Of a stretch of 64,000 nt of DNA, positions 22,128-33,654 are shown in pieces. Made by a program: the position numbers and the translations under genes. The notes beneath the pieces are model-generated. The model did no database searches and had not been told where the DNA came from. It saw only the letters and a list, made by a program, of their open reading frames with translations. The stretch is taken from the NCBI RefSeq assembly GCF_030867145.1, contig NC_134436.1, positions 5,270,001 to 5,334,000 of the forward strand, in the 5' to 3' direction. Within the stretch, counting starts at the first letter, position 1. Each line of letters opens with the position of its first letter. The DNA is from Opisthocomus hoazin (taxonomy: Eukaryota > Chordata > Aves > Opisthocomiformes > Opisthocomidae).

Positions 22128-22141
22128 GGTTAATGCTTAAT
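22128..22141 (+). promoter_or_regulatory. HNF1-like palindrome GGTTAATGCTTAAT upstream of SLC23A1
   Basis: The sequence is close to the HNF1 consensus GGTTAATNATTAAC. It begins 4 bp after the MZB1 stop codon, inside the MZB1 3'UTR, and about 440 bp upstream of the SLC23A1 start. A second half-site, GTTAAT, follows at about 22407-22412. HNF1 is reported to activate the mammalian SLC23A1 promoter in liver and kidney cells, so a role here is plausible but untested. Confidence 0.5.
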
Positions 22142-22397
22142 GCCCCGCGACCTTCGGAGCCGACTTCGTCCCCAGACACGTGCCGGGAGGTGGGCGCCTT
22201 CCCGGCGTCGCCGGCGTCGCGACGGCCCCTCGACGCCCAGCGCGGCCGTGCCGGGACGATGCCGGCGGCAGCCGGTGCCCCGCGCCGCCGGACCCCCCGC
22301 CAGCCGGGAATTACTCTGTAACCCCCTGGCTCTAATGTTTTACCAGCGCGGCGCTGACGGCCGGAGCGCCCGGGCCCCGCCGGCGGTGCCAGCCCTA

Positions 22398-22403
22398 ATT
22401 AAA
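22398..22403 (+). terminator. MZB1: Possible poly(A) signal ATTAAA, MZB1
   Basis: ATTAAA 275 bp after the MZB1 stop codon, the only such signal before SLC23A1 begins. The downstream region is not strongly GT-rich, so this is tentative. Confidence 0.45.
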
Positions 22404-22578
22404 GGAGTTAATGGCTGATCTGTCCCCAAGTCCGCGCTCCCCGGTTTCACAACCGGCAGCCAATGGCCGCCCGCCAGCCTGCCGCCCCGCGCCGCGGCCC
22501 GGCTGCCGACTAAAGTCCTTCCCACGGCCATAAAGCTCCCGCACGGCGACCTCGCCGCCGGGGCCGCGTCGCCGCAGG

Positions 22579-25500
22579 ATGGGGACCCGCTCGGGAGACC
22601 TGGCCCAGCCCCAGGTGAACGCGGCCTCCATCCCCGCGTCCTCCGCGGCCGAACCCGGGGCGGCGGGAGGGGAGCGGGCGGCCGGGGGCACCATGCCCGG
22701 GCAGTGGCCGGCTCGCGATGCCCGGCCGGGGCTGGCGAAGGACGGACGAGGGCTGTGGTGAAGCCCGGGACCGAGGGGACGTGCTGGGATGCTGCGGCTG
22801 GGACTGGCTGTGCCACCCTTCCAGGCACCTGTGGGGTGGTCCGGGCACCCCAGGGCCAGCGGGGACCCCACTCCACCGTCCCCCGGGGACAAAGTGCTGC
22901 GCAGGGATGGCGGGTCCGGAGCCCGGGCGCCTCTGGGGCTGGGCTGACCAGCCATGTGTGCCGAGCCGTGGCCCGGCGGCAGAGCCCAGCCCCATTCCCA
23001 TGGGATACCCGGGACAACACTGACCCGGCTCCCCCCTCGCCCTCCCCGCCAGAACGGGAACTCGGCTCTGGCCCCCACCGGCCCCCCGCATCCCCCCGGG
23101 AAGGAGCTGCCTGCGGCGGGCAGGGTGAGTACCGGGGCACCCGCGCAGCACCCACCCCGGGGCCACCGGCGGATGGGGACCGGCCAGCCGGGACCCCTCC
23201 CCATCCCCGAGGGTGGTCTGTGCCGCCTGCGGGTACAGCGCGGGGGGCCCCCCCCGTCCCCAGCCCCTCGGGCTGAGCTGTGTCCCCCGCGTGCCAGGAC
23301 CCCGGGGCGGGCGCCGGGCCCCCCCGGACGGAGATGGAGATGCTCTACAAGATCGAGGACGTTCCCCCCTGGTACCTCTGCATCCTGCTCGGCTTCCAGG
23401 TACGGCCTGGAAGGGGGGGTACCCCCTCCGGCAGAGCCTGCGACCCCCTCCCCGCGGCGTGGGGCACCCCAGCCCCACTGAGCCCCCCCCTCACCCCCCA
23501 GCACTACCTGACCTGCTTCAGCGGCACCATCGCCGTCCCCTTCCTGCTGGCCGAGAGCCTGTGCGTGGGCAAGGACCAGCTGACCGTCAGCTACCTCATC
23601 GGCACCATCTTCACCTGCGTCGGCATCACCACCCTCATCCAAACCACCGTGGGCATCAGGTAGCGCCGCGGCCCCGGCGGGGACCCCCCTGCCCGTCCCC
23701 AGGCCGCGGGCGCAGGCGTCCCCTCTCGTCCCCCCCCAGGCTGCCCCTCTTCCAGGCGAGCGCGCTGGCCTTCCTCGTCCCCGCCAAGTCCATCCTGGCC
23801 CTGGAAAAGTGGCAATGCCCGCCCGAAGGTGAGGGCAGAGCAGGGGCAGGGGGTGTCCGGCTGCTCCCCCCCCACCCCAGGGACCACCTCACCCCCCCTC
23901 CATCCCCAGAGCAGATCTACGGCAACTGGGCGCTGCCGCTCAACACCTCCCACATCTGGCAGCCCCGCATGCGAGAGGTACGCCCCGACACCGCCCCGGG
24001 GGACCCCGGGATCCCCGGCGGGATGCTGACCCCCCCTCCACGCCCTGCAGATCCAGGGGGCCATCGTGGTGTCCAGCCTGGTGGAGGTGGTCATCGGGCT
24101 GCTGGGGCTCCCCGGGGCGCTGCTCAGCTACATCGGGCCGCTGACCGTCACCCCCACCGTCTCGCTCATCGGGCTCTCCGTCTTCCAGGCGGCCGGCGAG
24201 CGAGCCGGCTCCCACTGGGGCATCGCCGCGCTGTACGGCACGGGGACGGGGATGACAAGGGGGTGGGGGTGTCCCCGCGGAGCACGCCAGGGACATGAGT
24301 CCCTCAGCTCTCTCTCGCCGCCAGGACCATCTTCCTGATCATCCTGTTCGCCCAGTACCTGCGGCACGTCACCATCCGCCTGCCCGGCTACCGGCGAGGC
24401 AGCGGTGTCGTCCTGCTCCGCGTCCAGATCTTCAAGCTGTTCCCGGTAGGGACCGGCTGCCCCCCAGCAGCCGCTGGGCCCCGGCGGGGGTCCCAGAAGC
24501 CCCCCCCTTTTCCCACGCGTGGATTCGCAAGCGACACGAGGCGCGTCCCTGGTCTCTGCCCCCGCAGATCATCCTGGCCATCATGGTGGTGTGGCTGCTC
24601 TGCTACGTGCTGACGCGCACCGGTGTCTTCCCCAGCCAGCCCGAGGCGTACGGCTACAAGGCCAGGACGGACGCCCGGGGGGAGATCCTGTCCGCGGCAC
24701 CCTGGTTTCGGGTCCCCTACCCCTGTGAGTGCCAGGCAGCCCCATGGCGCGCGGGTCCCCCCGATCCCCCTTCGCCCCGCGGGGTGCGGGGACCCGGCGC
24801 AGCATCGCCGGGGCTGGGGGACACGCGGGGGTGCCGGGTCCAGGGGTGTCCCCGCCCTGACGCCCCGCTCCGTCCCTGGGCAGGCCAGTGGGGTCTGCCC
24901 ACGGTGACCTCAGCGGCCGTGCTGGGCATGTTCAGCGCCACGCTGGCGGGCATCATCGAGTCCATCGGGGACTACTACTCCTGCGCCCGGCTGGCAGGAG
25001 CGCCCGCTCCCCCCGTGCACGCCATCAACAGGTTCGGCCACCAGCCCCGCCGGGACCCTGCCCATGCTGCCCTGTCCCTGGGCACCAGGCAGGAACCTCG
25101 CAGGAGGGCAGCGGTGGGACCAGCCCGTTCTTGTTGTTCCCCAGGGGCATTTTCATAGAAGGCATCTCCTGCATCATCGCGGGGCTGCTGGGAACTGGCA
25201 ACGGCTCCACCTCCTCCAGCCCCAACATCGGTGTCCTGGGCATCACGAAGGTAGCGGGGCCGGGGAGGGGTCGCGGCTCGGCTGGGGGGACGGATGCCAC
25301 CGCCCACTGCCCGTCTCTCCGTGCAGGTGGGCAGCAGGAGGGTGATACAGTACGGGGCCGGCATCATGCTCGTGCTGGGGACCATCGGCAAGTTCACGGC
25401 GCTGTTCGCCTCCCTGCCCGACCCCATCCTCGGCGGGATGTTCTGCACCTTGTTCGGTAACCTTTCCCCGGGGACCGGCGGGCCCAAGGGGTGCAGGGGG

Positions 25501-26409
25501 GCTTTGAGGGTCCGGTTCAAACCACGGCTGGGTCTGAGCGCCCTTTGCTGGCAGCCCACCCCGATGCCCGGCTCCCGGCTGGCAGCGTGGGCATCCCCGC
25601 CCGCCCGCCCGCCCGCGACCCGGCCGCTGTCTCTGCTGGCAGGCATGATCACCGCCGTCGGCCTCTCCAACCTGCAGTTCGTCGACATGAACTCCTCCCG
25701 CAACCTCTTCGTGCTGGGCTTCGCCATGTTTTTTGGGCTGACGCTGCCGAACTACCTGGATTCCCACCCCAAGGCCATTGACACAGGTACCCCCCCGCCG
25801 CGGAAAGCCCCGGCTTCGGGTGTTGCGGGAGAGGCGAGGGCAGATCTCGCAGGCGCTCACCCCCCCGGGTAAGCAGCAATTAATGAAGCAAATCCGGCTT
25901 ATGGCAGCGCGCCCCGGCTCAGTCCCCGCGCCCTCGCAGGTGTCCCCGAGCTGGACCAGATACTGACGGTGCTGCTGACGACGGAGATGTTCGTCGGGGG
26001 GACCATCGCCTTCGTCCTGGACAACACCATCCCGGGTAATCACAGCGGGAGGGGGGCTGGAGGCCGATTCGTTTTGGTCCTGAGCTGCAGGAGGGGGTGG
26101 CGGGGCGAGGGGGGCTGGCGCGGGGCCGGGGTCTGAGCCGCCGCGGTGCCGGCTGCCGCAGGGACGCAGGAGGAGCGAGGGCTGGTGCAGTGGAAGGCCG
26201 GCGCGCACTCGGACAGCGCGGCGAGGGCCAGCCTGCGGAGCTACGACTTCCCCTTCGGGATGAGCGCGGTGCGGAGGGGCCGGTGGCTGGAGCGCGTGCC
26301 CGTCTGCCCGGTGTTCACCGGCTTCAAGGCCCGGGCGAGGGGCGGTGGCGCGGCGGCCGCAGGCGCGCAGGAGGACGCGGACGGGCTCTCCGTGTGCACC
26401 AAGGTCTGA
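22579..26409 (+). CDS. SLC23A1: Solute carrier family 23 member 1 (sodium-dependent vitamin C transporter 1)
   Basis: Fifteen coding exons: 22579-22614, 23053-23124, 23298-23399, 23502-23659, 23740-23828, 23910-23977, 24051-24232, 24325-24445, 24568-24724, 24884-25031, 25145-25250, 25327-25456, 25643-25786, 25940-26035, 26162-26409. All are GT-AG and phases agree, giving 618 residues (human 598). Conserved parts include [20 protein letters not shown] at the first membrane segment, the nucleobase-ascorbate transporter signature [44 protein letters not shown], and the C-terminal SVCTKV. It couples ascorbate uptake to sodium at the apical membrane of kidney and gut. The N-terminus (exons 1-2, [12 protein letters not shown] then NGNSALAP) is less certain, because it rests on phase-0 splice sites and not on conservation. 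Introns are 70-440 bp. Confidence 0.94.
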
Positions 26410-26880
26410 GTGAGGGGAGGGCTCGCGCCCCGGCGCCGGGGAGGCCGAGCTGAGCTCCCGCGGGCGCTGTGGGGTTCGTTAGCACCTGCCAAGCCCAGAG
26501 CCAGGCTTCTGGTGCTCGTCTCAGGGCTACGGAAACTCAAAGGTGGCTCTCGGGGATGTCCCCAGCTCCCGGAGTGCCGGCCTGGGGACCACCCCCCGCC
26601 CCGTGTCACTGCTCCACCTCAAGCTTTAGCTGACTGAGGCTTGTTCGCTGCTTGCGGAAGCTCGTTAGCCACTTGCTGAAGCTCGTTAGCCACCATCGGA
26701 GCCAGCCAGAGCCCCCAGAGCCACCAACTCCCATCCAGGGCCACAAATTTTCACTGTGCCATCGGCGTTGGCAGGGCTACCTGGCGGCTGGAGTGGGCTC
26801 TGCGTGGGGTACAGTGTCCAGACCAGCGTTAGGATGCCTATTTTAAGACCATATATTAAAAAAAAATAATTAAAAAATTC
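26410..26880 (+). other. SLC23A1: SLC23A1 3'UTR
   Basis: About 450 bp of falling GC content ending in ATATATTAAAAAAAAATAAT (from 26851), where ATTAAA at 26855-26860 is the likely poly(A) signal. Near 26658-26694 the phrase GAAGCTCGTTAGCCAC occurs twice, once per 27 bp. The A-rich end could instead be a retroposed tail. Confidence 0.5.
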
Positions 26881-27525
26881 AAGCCCACTTGCCCTACGGG
26901 TGTCTTCGCCACGTCTCGCAACGCTCCCTGGTCCCTCCTGCGCTGCAAAGGCTCCACAGCTTCCGCACTCCCTCCCGCGCTGCCCAGCGCGCCGGTGCCC
27001 AGCCGGCTCGGGGGGCTTCTGCCCCAGCCCCGGCGCAGCCGGCTCAGCACCAGGTCCTGCAAACCCGCCCTGCTCCGGGGAGCACGGGACAGCCGCCTGT
27101 CCGGCCGCGCCGGGGAAGCACTGCCCAGCCGGGCTCCGAGCAGCGGGAGAGCCCCCTCCCAGCTTCTTGCCCACCCCGAGCCTACTCGCAAGCCCCGGTG
27201 CTGTGCCAGTGGCGTTCAGCAACGGCTGGTGCACAGAACGCTGCTGCGCTGTCCGCTCTGCCGCAGCCACGAGCCCCAGGCACAGCGGGGCAGGGGATGC
27301 GATGGAGAACGGCAGCTCCATCCGAGCAGAGACCACCGGGACGCTCACCGCTGCGGTGAACCTCCCCACGGTACGCAGCTTCCTGGGACACGGCCGGGAA
27401 AAACCAAAGCCGAGAAGCCGAACGGCGCCAGGGTGGGCTGCTCCACCACGAGCCGCCCCGCAGCGGCATCCCGTCAGCAACCACTCCGCACGGATGGCGG
27501 CCAGGCTGCAACCCTGGACACGGGC
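26881..27525. other. GC-rich intergenic stretch, no gene seen
   Basis: The DNA between the convergent SLC23A1 and PAIP2 genes. Long frames are open on both strands because the composition is GC-rich; I see no conserved domain, signal peptide or splice-linked exon. Confidence 0.5.
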
Positions 27526-27527
27526 AC

Positions 27528-27768
27528 AAACTGAAGCAGAGGAAGCTCCAGCTGAACCCGAGGAAGAACTTCTTCCCTCTGAGGGTGACGGAGCCCTGGC
27601 CCAGGCTGCCCAGGGAGGCTGTGGAGTCTCCTTCTCTGGAGATATTCCAGAGCCGCCTGGACGCGGTGCTGTGCAGCCTGCTCTGGGTGACCCTGCTTCG
27701 GCAGGAGGGTTGGACTGGGTGACTCACAGAGGTCCCTGCCAACCCCAGCCATTCTGTGATTCTGCAAC
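27528..27768 (+). repeat. CR1 LINE, 3'-end fragment (second copy)
   Basis: Starts near GAGGAAGCTCCAGCTGAACC and continues through CCTGGCCCAGGCTGCCCAGG, GGAGTCTCCTTCTCTGGAGA and GGTTGGACTGGGTGACTCAC, ending ATTCTGTGATTCTGCAAC, so the second tail repeat is mutated. Same orientation as the copy at 3.2 kb and very similar to it. It sits between two convergent genes. Confidence 0.93.
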
Positions 27769-28545
27769 CCCGGAGCACGCTCGCCCAGCAGCACTTCTCT
27801 GGTGGGATGCCCACTTGCAGACAAGCCGGGGCACGGTAGCACGCTACCGCCCGACCTTCCGTCGGTGGGTGCTCGGGTCTAAGCTGTCTCCAAGCCAGCG
27901 TGAACGCCAGAAGGGCTCTGCTCCTCGAGGGAAGGCCAGCAGCTCTCCGGTGAGGAGCCGGGGTAATCGCAACCAGCATTTTGCAGAGCAACAGCAAACT
28001 GAGTTGGCCTGAGCCAATTCCTCCCAGAGGGGTTCCTCCACCCGAAGCCAGACAGACACAACGACACGGCTACGCTGCAGGCAAACACCTGCGGGAAGCC
28101 TTCGTCTGGCTCTCCCCCTTCTGCAGTACCACGTAATTTCTGAAGGGTTTCCGTTTCTTTTAATTGGAGCTTAAAAAAAAAATAAACAATGAAGGTATGC
28201 ACAGCGAGGCTGAGCAGTTATGAAGCAGGTTCCAGGCTGCGAGCCGAGGCCCTGCCCGTGCTCCGGCTCCGCATCCGCCCTGCCACGGGCCCCGGCTTCG
28301 GGCAGTGCCAGCAGCTGCCACCGGGATCAGCAGCGGTGGGAACGGAGGAAAATGCGCCCAGGCAGACACGTGAAGCCGGCGGGAAGAATCACAAGAGCAG
28401 GCAGAGTCCGACCTCAGGCGCGGATGGGGGGCTATCGCGGCGTTGCCAGCAGCCTCACAGGCACCGTGCCCGTAACGTCATCCCTTTCCTCTGCACCCCG
28501 CCAAGGGAGCTTCCATGCGAGATGCACATCCACCAGACAGCCACC
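27769..28545. other. Intergenic, no gene seen
   Basis: GC-rich, downstream of the CR1 copy. An A run at 28171-28180 followed by ATAAACAATG is present. The composition falls sharply at about 28550, where the proposed PAIP2 3'UTR begins. Confidence 0.45.
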
Positions 28546-28549
28546 ACAT

Positions 28550-29582
28550 CAGTTCTACTATTATTTATTTTTTTAAATATTTTTGAAAAAATATAATTTT
28601 TTTACAATATTTTCAACTTAAACACTATTCACACTGAACACGTATGGCAGCTTAACCTACCCGAATATGAAGTTTAAGAAGCCAAAACTGTTCTAGCTTT
28701 ATTAAAAGAAAAAAAAAAAAAAGTTGTTGTGCTGTAGACTATCGTGTAGTGATGATTAAACAAAGCAAGGGAAAAGCACCACTCAAATCACTAATGCTCG
28801 GCTTTTCTTGGTTAAATCCAGCTATAATAAAGTCGTACGCTAAAAGTTACATAGGCAGTGCTATGTACGTGTCCGGGTTCTTGGAAGAAATTGTGATGAA
28901 ACCTCACATCTCCTTTAACATAATTAGGAAGTGAAACGTTTCCAACATGATAACACACTGCAAAGTACAGGGAATTCCTTCCTTCCGATCGCCTGGGTGT
29001 TAGTGCAGTAGCTGAGATCCACGACTCTGTACAGGTCTGTAAGATTGCTGTTAAAGCTCACGCTGCTTAAAAGGAGCGGAGCTCTGCCAGTTTTTTAAGG
29101 GGAAAAATTAGCATTAGTAACAATACTGGTATTTCAAAGGAAAGTTAGCTAATTTGCATAACAATCAGATCTCCTTGCATTCATTTTTAAGTTAAGGCAT
29201 TATCAGGTGCAAACTAGCACCAGTTAACACATCTTGAGTTAAAAACAGACCATCCATAGCAAATTCCAAGTCCTGTTTAAAAAGACAGAGTCTGCAGAAG
29301 GTTTTGTAAGCGTGGTACTTTGTCTCAACTTGACTGGTGCTTCTTACCTCACTGCCTCCTTCGCAGAGAGCCAGGGCCCAATTATGGTTCCATTAAACTT
29401 TTGACAGATTTACTTAGTAACAGTCTCAGCACTTTTATTGAGCATGCAAGACTAACAAAACTTTGGCAATGCATAAGTGTAACACAGTGACAAGAAGAGA
29501 GAGCTTTTACAATTAAATCTTCTAATACTGGCTTCACAGTGTGGAAATTGTGCTACATCCACCAAGAGAGGGCCCAGTCTAC
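28550..29582 (-). other. PAIP2: PAIP2 3' untranslated region
   Basis: AT-rich sequence after the PAIP2 stop. Minus-strand poly(A) signals AATAAA lie at about 29433-29438 (short form, in CTCAATAAAAGTG), near 28698 (TTTTAATAAAGCTAG), and near 28562-28570 (AAATAAATAATAG), so alternative 3' ends are likely. The strong change to GC-rich DNA at about 28550 marks the probable far end. Confidence 0.6.
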
Positions 29583-32500
29583 TCAAATATTTAAGTACTT
29601 CACCCCAGGAACAAACTCCTTTGCGTTTGGATTCAGATTACTCTTGACCTGAGGAAGGGAAAAACAGAAGTCCAGGTGAATCATTATTTTCATCTTCCAC
29701 TCTCAAGCTGAACACAGTTCTAGGCTGACAGCATCAGGAACAGTTTCTGGGTTCAGAGCAACAGTCAGATACGTTGTATGGGGTACCATCACTAGAAAAG
29801 CCCACTCGCTGTGCTACTACCTGAGTTACCCGTCCTTCCTCAGCACCACCTGGATGCTTCAGTCAGACAAGGGCTCGGGGAATAAGAAAGAATAAAACTA
29901 CACGCAAGTATCAAATACAGCAACTTCGATTAACGCTGAAACGGCTTTTTCTGAAGTTGAGCTGTTCAAACGTGCCATGAGGTTTTTAGATCTTGCTTAT
30001 TTAAGCAAGAGAGTTGTTCCAGGAACCTCAGCCGCTTCTGAGAATTTAATGCATATGAGCACTGTGTTGATTTTTCCTGTGTCTGTGACCACCCTGTCCT
30101 CACACTTGGCAAGCTGCTGCTCCACAATGTCCTGCCATTACAGGTGGTCAGCCAGCGTCTCCAAAATGAGCTCTTTTATCAAAAAGAAATGGAGGATGAG
30201 GCTTTTGTGTTCTTCATTGAGTCCGAAACTGCTGCCTGCAGCTGCTTAAGCTTGGAAAAGCAGGGTTTGCATCTGGATTTCACGGCAGTTATGCGACATG
30301 ACGATGTAGTTTTTTGTACTCTGTATCAGTAACTTTGTAGTTTGTTAGGGAAGAATACCTACACGCTGCCCTTTCCTTTTAGTTAAGCTCTGGACAGAAG
30401 TCATGCAGTGAGAAACAGGGAAACAATCATTGTTCAGCTGCTTTCCCATTCCTTAGAATTTCTACAAAGAGATCTGCTAGGCTTTGCGCAATCCAAACCA
30501 GACCTCAGCACGTGGCTTGTACCTGACCTGCACATAAGTGTGCACAGATGCCGAACTAAACTTCTGCAGTCCTGTCACCGAGTGGCACTTCACAGGGTCA
30601 GCGTGCTTCGCTCGCTGCCTCTCTTTCCTAACACACTACGCACACCCAAAGCCACCTGAATTCATGCCATGGGCTAGGAAAGGCACCACGTGGCGATGAA
30701 GAGAACCAGTGAACAGGTCACACCACTTGAGGAAACACCCCTTACCCAACCATTCTGCATTTCCCCCCTCCGCCGCAGCGAGGCATGGTTTAAGAGTCAC
30801 TGCCCTACATGCAAAAGATTTTCTCTTGCGATTATCAGCAACAAAAATCAGCCTTGGACAAAGAGATGTCAAGCTTTAGAAACAGGATTAGAAAACAAAT
30901 TTACCACCAGATCCTCCAGTGATGAGCTGTCACTGATAACAAGGTCATTGAACTGGTCCTGGATTTGATCCATTGTTTGTGGGAGATCACGGGCTGGAAT
31001 AAACCATTCGTGCTCCTCCTCTTCTTCCAGCATCTCCTGGAAACAGCGCTCAATGAATTCTTCTTCCCACAACTCCTCTTCAATCTATACAACGAGAAGA
31101 AACTGCTTCATCAACAAACTTACTGAGAGCTTGTGTCTTCATTCCAAGGTTTGTGCACATAGCTGGCTGCCTTTCCAGCGATGCAACAGGACTTCTAGCA
31201 GAACACCACGCTTGTGCTGCAGGAACGCAATCAGCTTTGATTTTTTAATGTAGAGAAGGGCTTTGTCCAAGGAACTGGGGCTGCAGCTAAAAGGGAATAG
31301 CAAGAGACCACCCCCTCCACCCCCACCTGTTTCGTTTGCAACTGGTTACGAGTTCAAGGAGAAGGAAAATGTTGGCTCCAAGTGAAAGTTTCAGTTGTAC
31401 CAACTAGTGTGGACTGAATTCACTGCAAGCATGAGGAAGGGAACCAGGGACCACACGCAGCCAGGCACACCCCCTAGGAAAGTGTCCAGAAAGACTCCTG
31501 GGAAAAAACCACTGCCTGTCACCTGGAACAAGCAACACCTCCTCAGCTACAGATCACGCGTTCACCCAGCGGAGCTCTCCTAAGGAACTCCACAAGATCT
31601 TAGCAGTTGTTAAGAATGCTGACCTGCTGTACTATAACCAGGACAAATCACAGAATCGCAGAACTTCCACGCGTTGCAAAGATTAAACGAAAGTTTTGCT
31701 TGGTTGTTCAGTAAATAAGCTTTGGAGGGAGTTCATCCTGACAAATTTTCCATGTCCTGCATCGCAGTACTTAAAAGTGGAAAGCAGTGAAATAGAAGCT
31801 GGTGTGAATGACTTGCCAGACACAAGGGAGCGGAAAAATGATTCAGCACAGATTTAAAAGTTCACTCAATGGAAGCTTGATCAAGTTTTCCTATCTATCC
31901 TTCACTCTGAAATCAAACACACTCAGTCCCAAAGTGGAAATTCAGTTCCATACCACAAAAACAAATCAGTCAAGAAGTTTACGTCAGAGTTCAGGATTCC
32001 CGTAAAATCTAGGTCCCCTGTGCTTGGGGGCAAACACACTCACCAGCTCCACTGGTGCTTAAGATGCACAGCTTTTGGGGAAGGGAGACTCGGCACTGTA
32101 TACTCTAAGCCACTCTCCAGACAATTCGGCTCCCGCACAAAACACCAACTTAGCAACCTCCCCAGTAAAGCGCGCCAGCAAGGCCGGCGGTCTCGACCAG
32201 TCCTTCTCGCGAGGCACTGTCTCCGTCCTGCGTGCGGGTAAAAGGCAGCCGTGGGCACGCTGCCACCAGCTAGTATTACAGAAGGGGTTGCCCGACTCCA
32301 GGTTTTTTGTTACATCTTTGTACACCTGCAGGTGCCTCCAGTGGCAGCTCCAGAAGTACTAAATAACTAATAATTCCCCAAACGTCTTCAAATTAGTATT
32401 GCCTGTTTGTATTCCCCAGCCCCAGTTTAACTGGGTCAGGCTCCCACGGAGAGGTGTGCCTCTCTGTGGTGACCAGCCTGCCACGCGGTGTTTGCCTGCC

Positions 32501-33633
32501 TGAGTAAGACCATTCTCTCCCCATGCTCCCACCTTTCATCTTCTCCGAAAATGGAGCCTGTACATGAAAAATACTTTATTCACAGCACAACTCTCGGCTC
32601 CTTCCCCAAGAGCTACACATCCTGTATGCTAACTACAGTACAGCCCCCAGGAGGAAAAACCCCCTAACAGGAAACAACCCTGAGACCACCCCGGCATAGG
32701 CACAAGAGAATTCAGATTTTGAGAGCAACCTGAATTCCAGATCAGCTTTGTGCTCCGCCGGCACCCTGAAGCGAGCACAGCAGACGTACCCTGTTTCAGA
32801 AGCTCACACTTCCGCCCAGCCATACCGTGCTGGGGGGCAGAGAAAGTGGCTACTTGAGTACAAAGATCAAGTTTTGATGAAGAAAGGGGCGGCGGAAAGA
32901 GGTAGGCGGTTCCCAGCCTCCACAGGAGAGAAAACTGTGTTCAGATGCAAGGTGAAAGATGAAGTTCAGGCTTCCTTTCAACCTGATTGCAAAAGCCAGC
33001 TGTAAGGCACTTAAGTATTAAGCAAACAGGACTGCCGCCCAACAGCTACATCCACCAACTCCCTCAGAACACCAGCCCTGCTGACGAGGCACCGGGACAT
33101 GTCCCACTCCGAACCACAACAGCCAGCATGTCTGCACATGTGCAACCTCCGCAGCTCAGCAGCCTAGCAAGATCCGTCCCTTCCAAAGGGCCACAGCAAG
33201 TCTGACAACTCTTTTTTTTTTTTCTTCTCCCTTCTGCAGAAGCAGGGAATTAATGGATGCGTTAGAACATGCCACACTGCCGATATTTTCCACCAAAATT
33301 ACAGAAAACAAGTATTTATTGCCAGAGAATCTGAGATCTGCCTGTTCCCCAAGATTATTCTAGCAAGTCTATCTAAAAACCTCGTCTCCAAAGGATTCCC
33401 AATCTTGTAGCCCGGTTGCTAAGCCACAGCACCCCTCTCTCTCGCTAGAAAATGGTAAGGCACATGACAAGACATTTATCAGGGAAGTGACTTGCCTGCC
33501 TGTTAAATTCCTCTTCGTTTTCCATCCACATGTACTCCGCAAAGGGATTGTCATCTTCATGGGAGTGACCATTTATAATCACATCTTCACTGATGATGCT
33601 TGGGCTAGTACTGCTGCGACTTGGATCTTTCAT
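29583..33633 (-). CDS. PAIP2: Polyadenylate-binding protein-interacting protein 2
   Basis: Three coding exons, 33633-33496, 31084-30905 and 29648-29583, encode 127 residues, exactly the human length. [14 protein letters not shown] opens the protein. An acidic PAM1 region follows ([20 protein letters not shown], about 52-71), then the PAM2 motif [13 protein letters not shown] near the C-terminus, ending in GVKYLNI. PAM1 binds the RRMs of poly(A)-binding protein and PAM2 binds its MLLE domain, which displaces PABP from mRNA and lowers translation. The first coding intron starts with GC, not GT (AG|GCAAGT), a genuine GC-AG donor supported by phase and homology. The acceptor of the start-codon exon is at 33654. 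The gene converges on SLC23A1 and is tandem with MATR3. Confidence 0.96.
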
Positions 33634-33654
33634 GGCTGCGTCTGATTCAAAGTC

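Larger units (their letters stand above)
22124..22578 (+). other. MZB1 3'UTR and SLC23A1 promoter region
   Basis: The 455 bp between the two genes hold the MZB1 3'UTR, the HNF1-like palindrome, the ATTAAA signal, and a TATA-like CATAAA at 22529-22534 about 45 bp upstream of the proposed SLC23A1 start codon. The two genes are packed so closely that the SLC23A1 control region probably overlaps the MZB1 transcript end. Confidence 0.55.

Noticed and set aside
31645-31668. AATCACAGAATCGCAGAA, resembling the reverse complement of a CR1 tail
   Set aside because: Only about 18 bases fit, and the expected GGTTGGAAAGGACC region does not follow.
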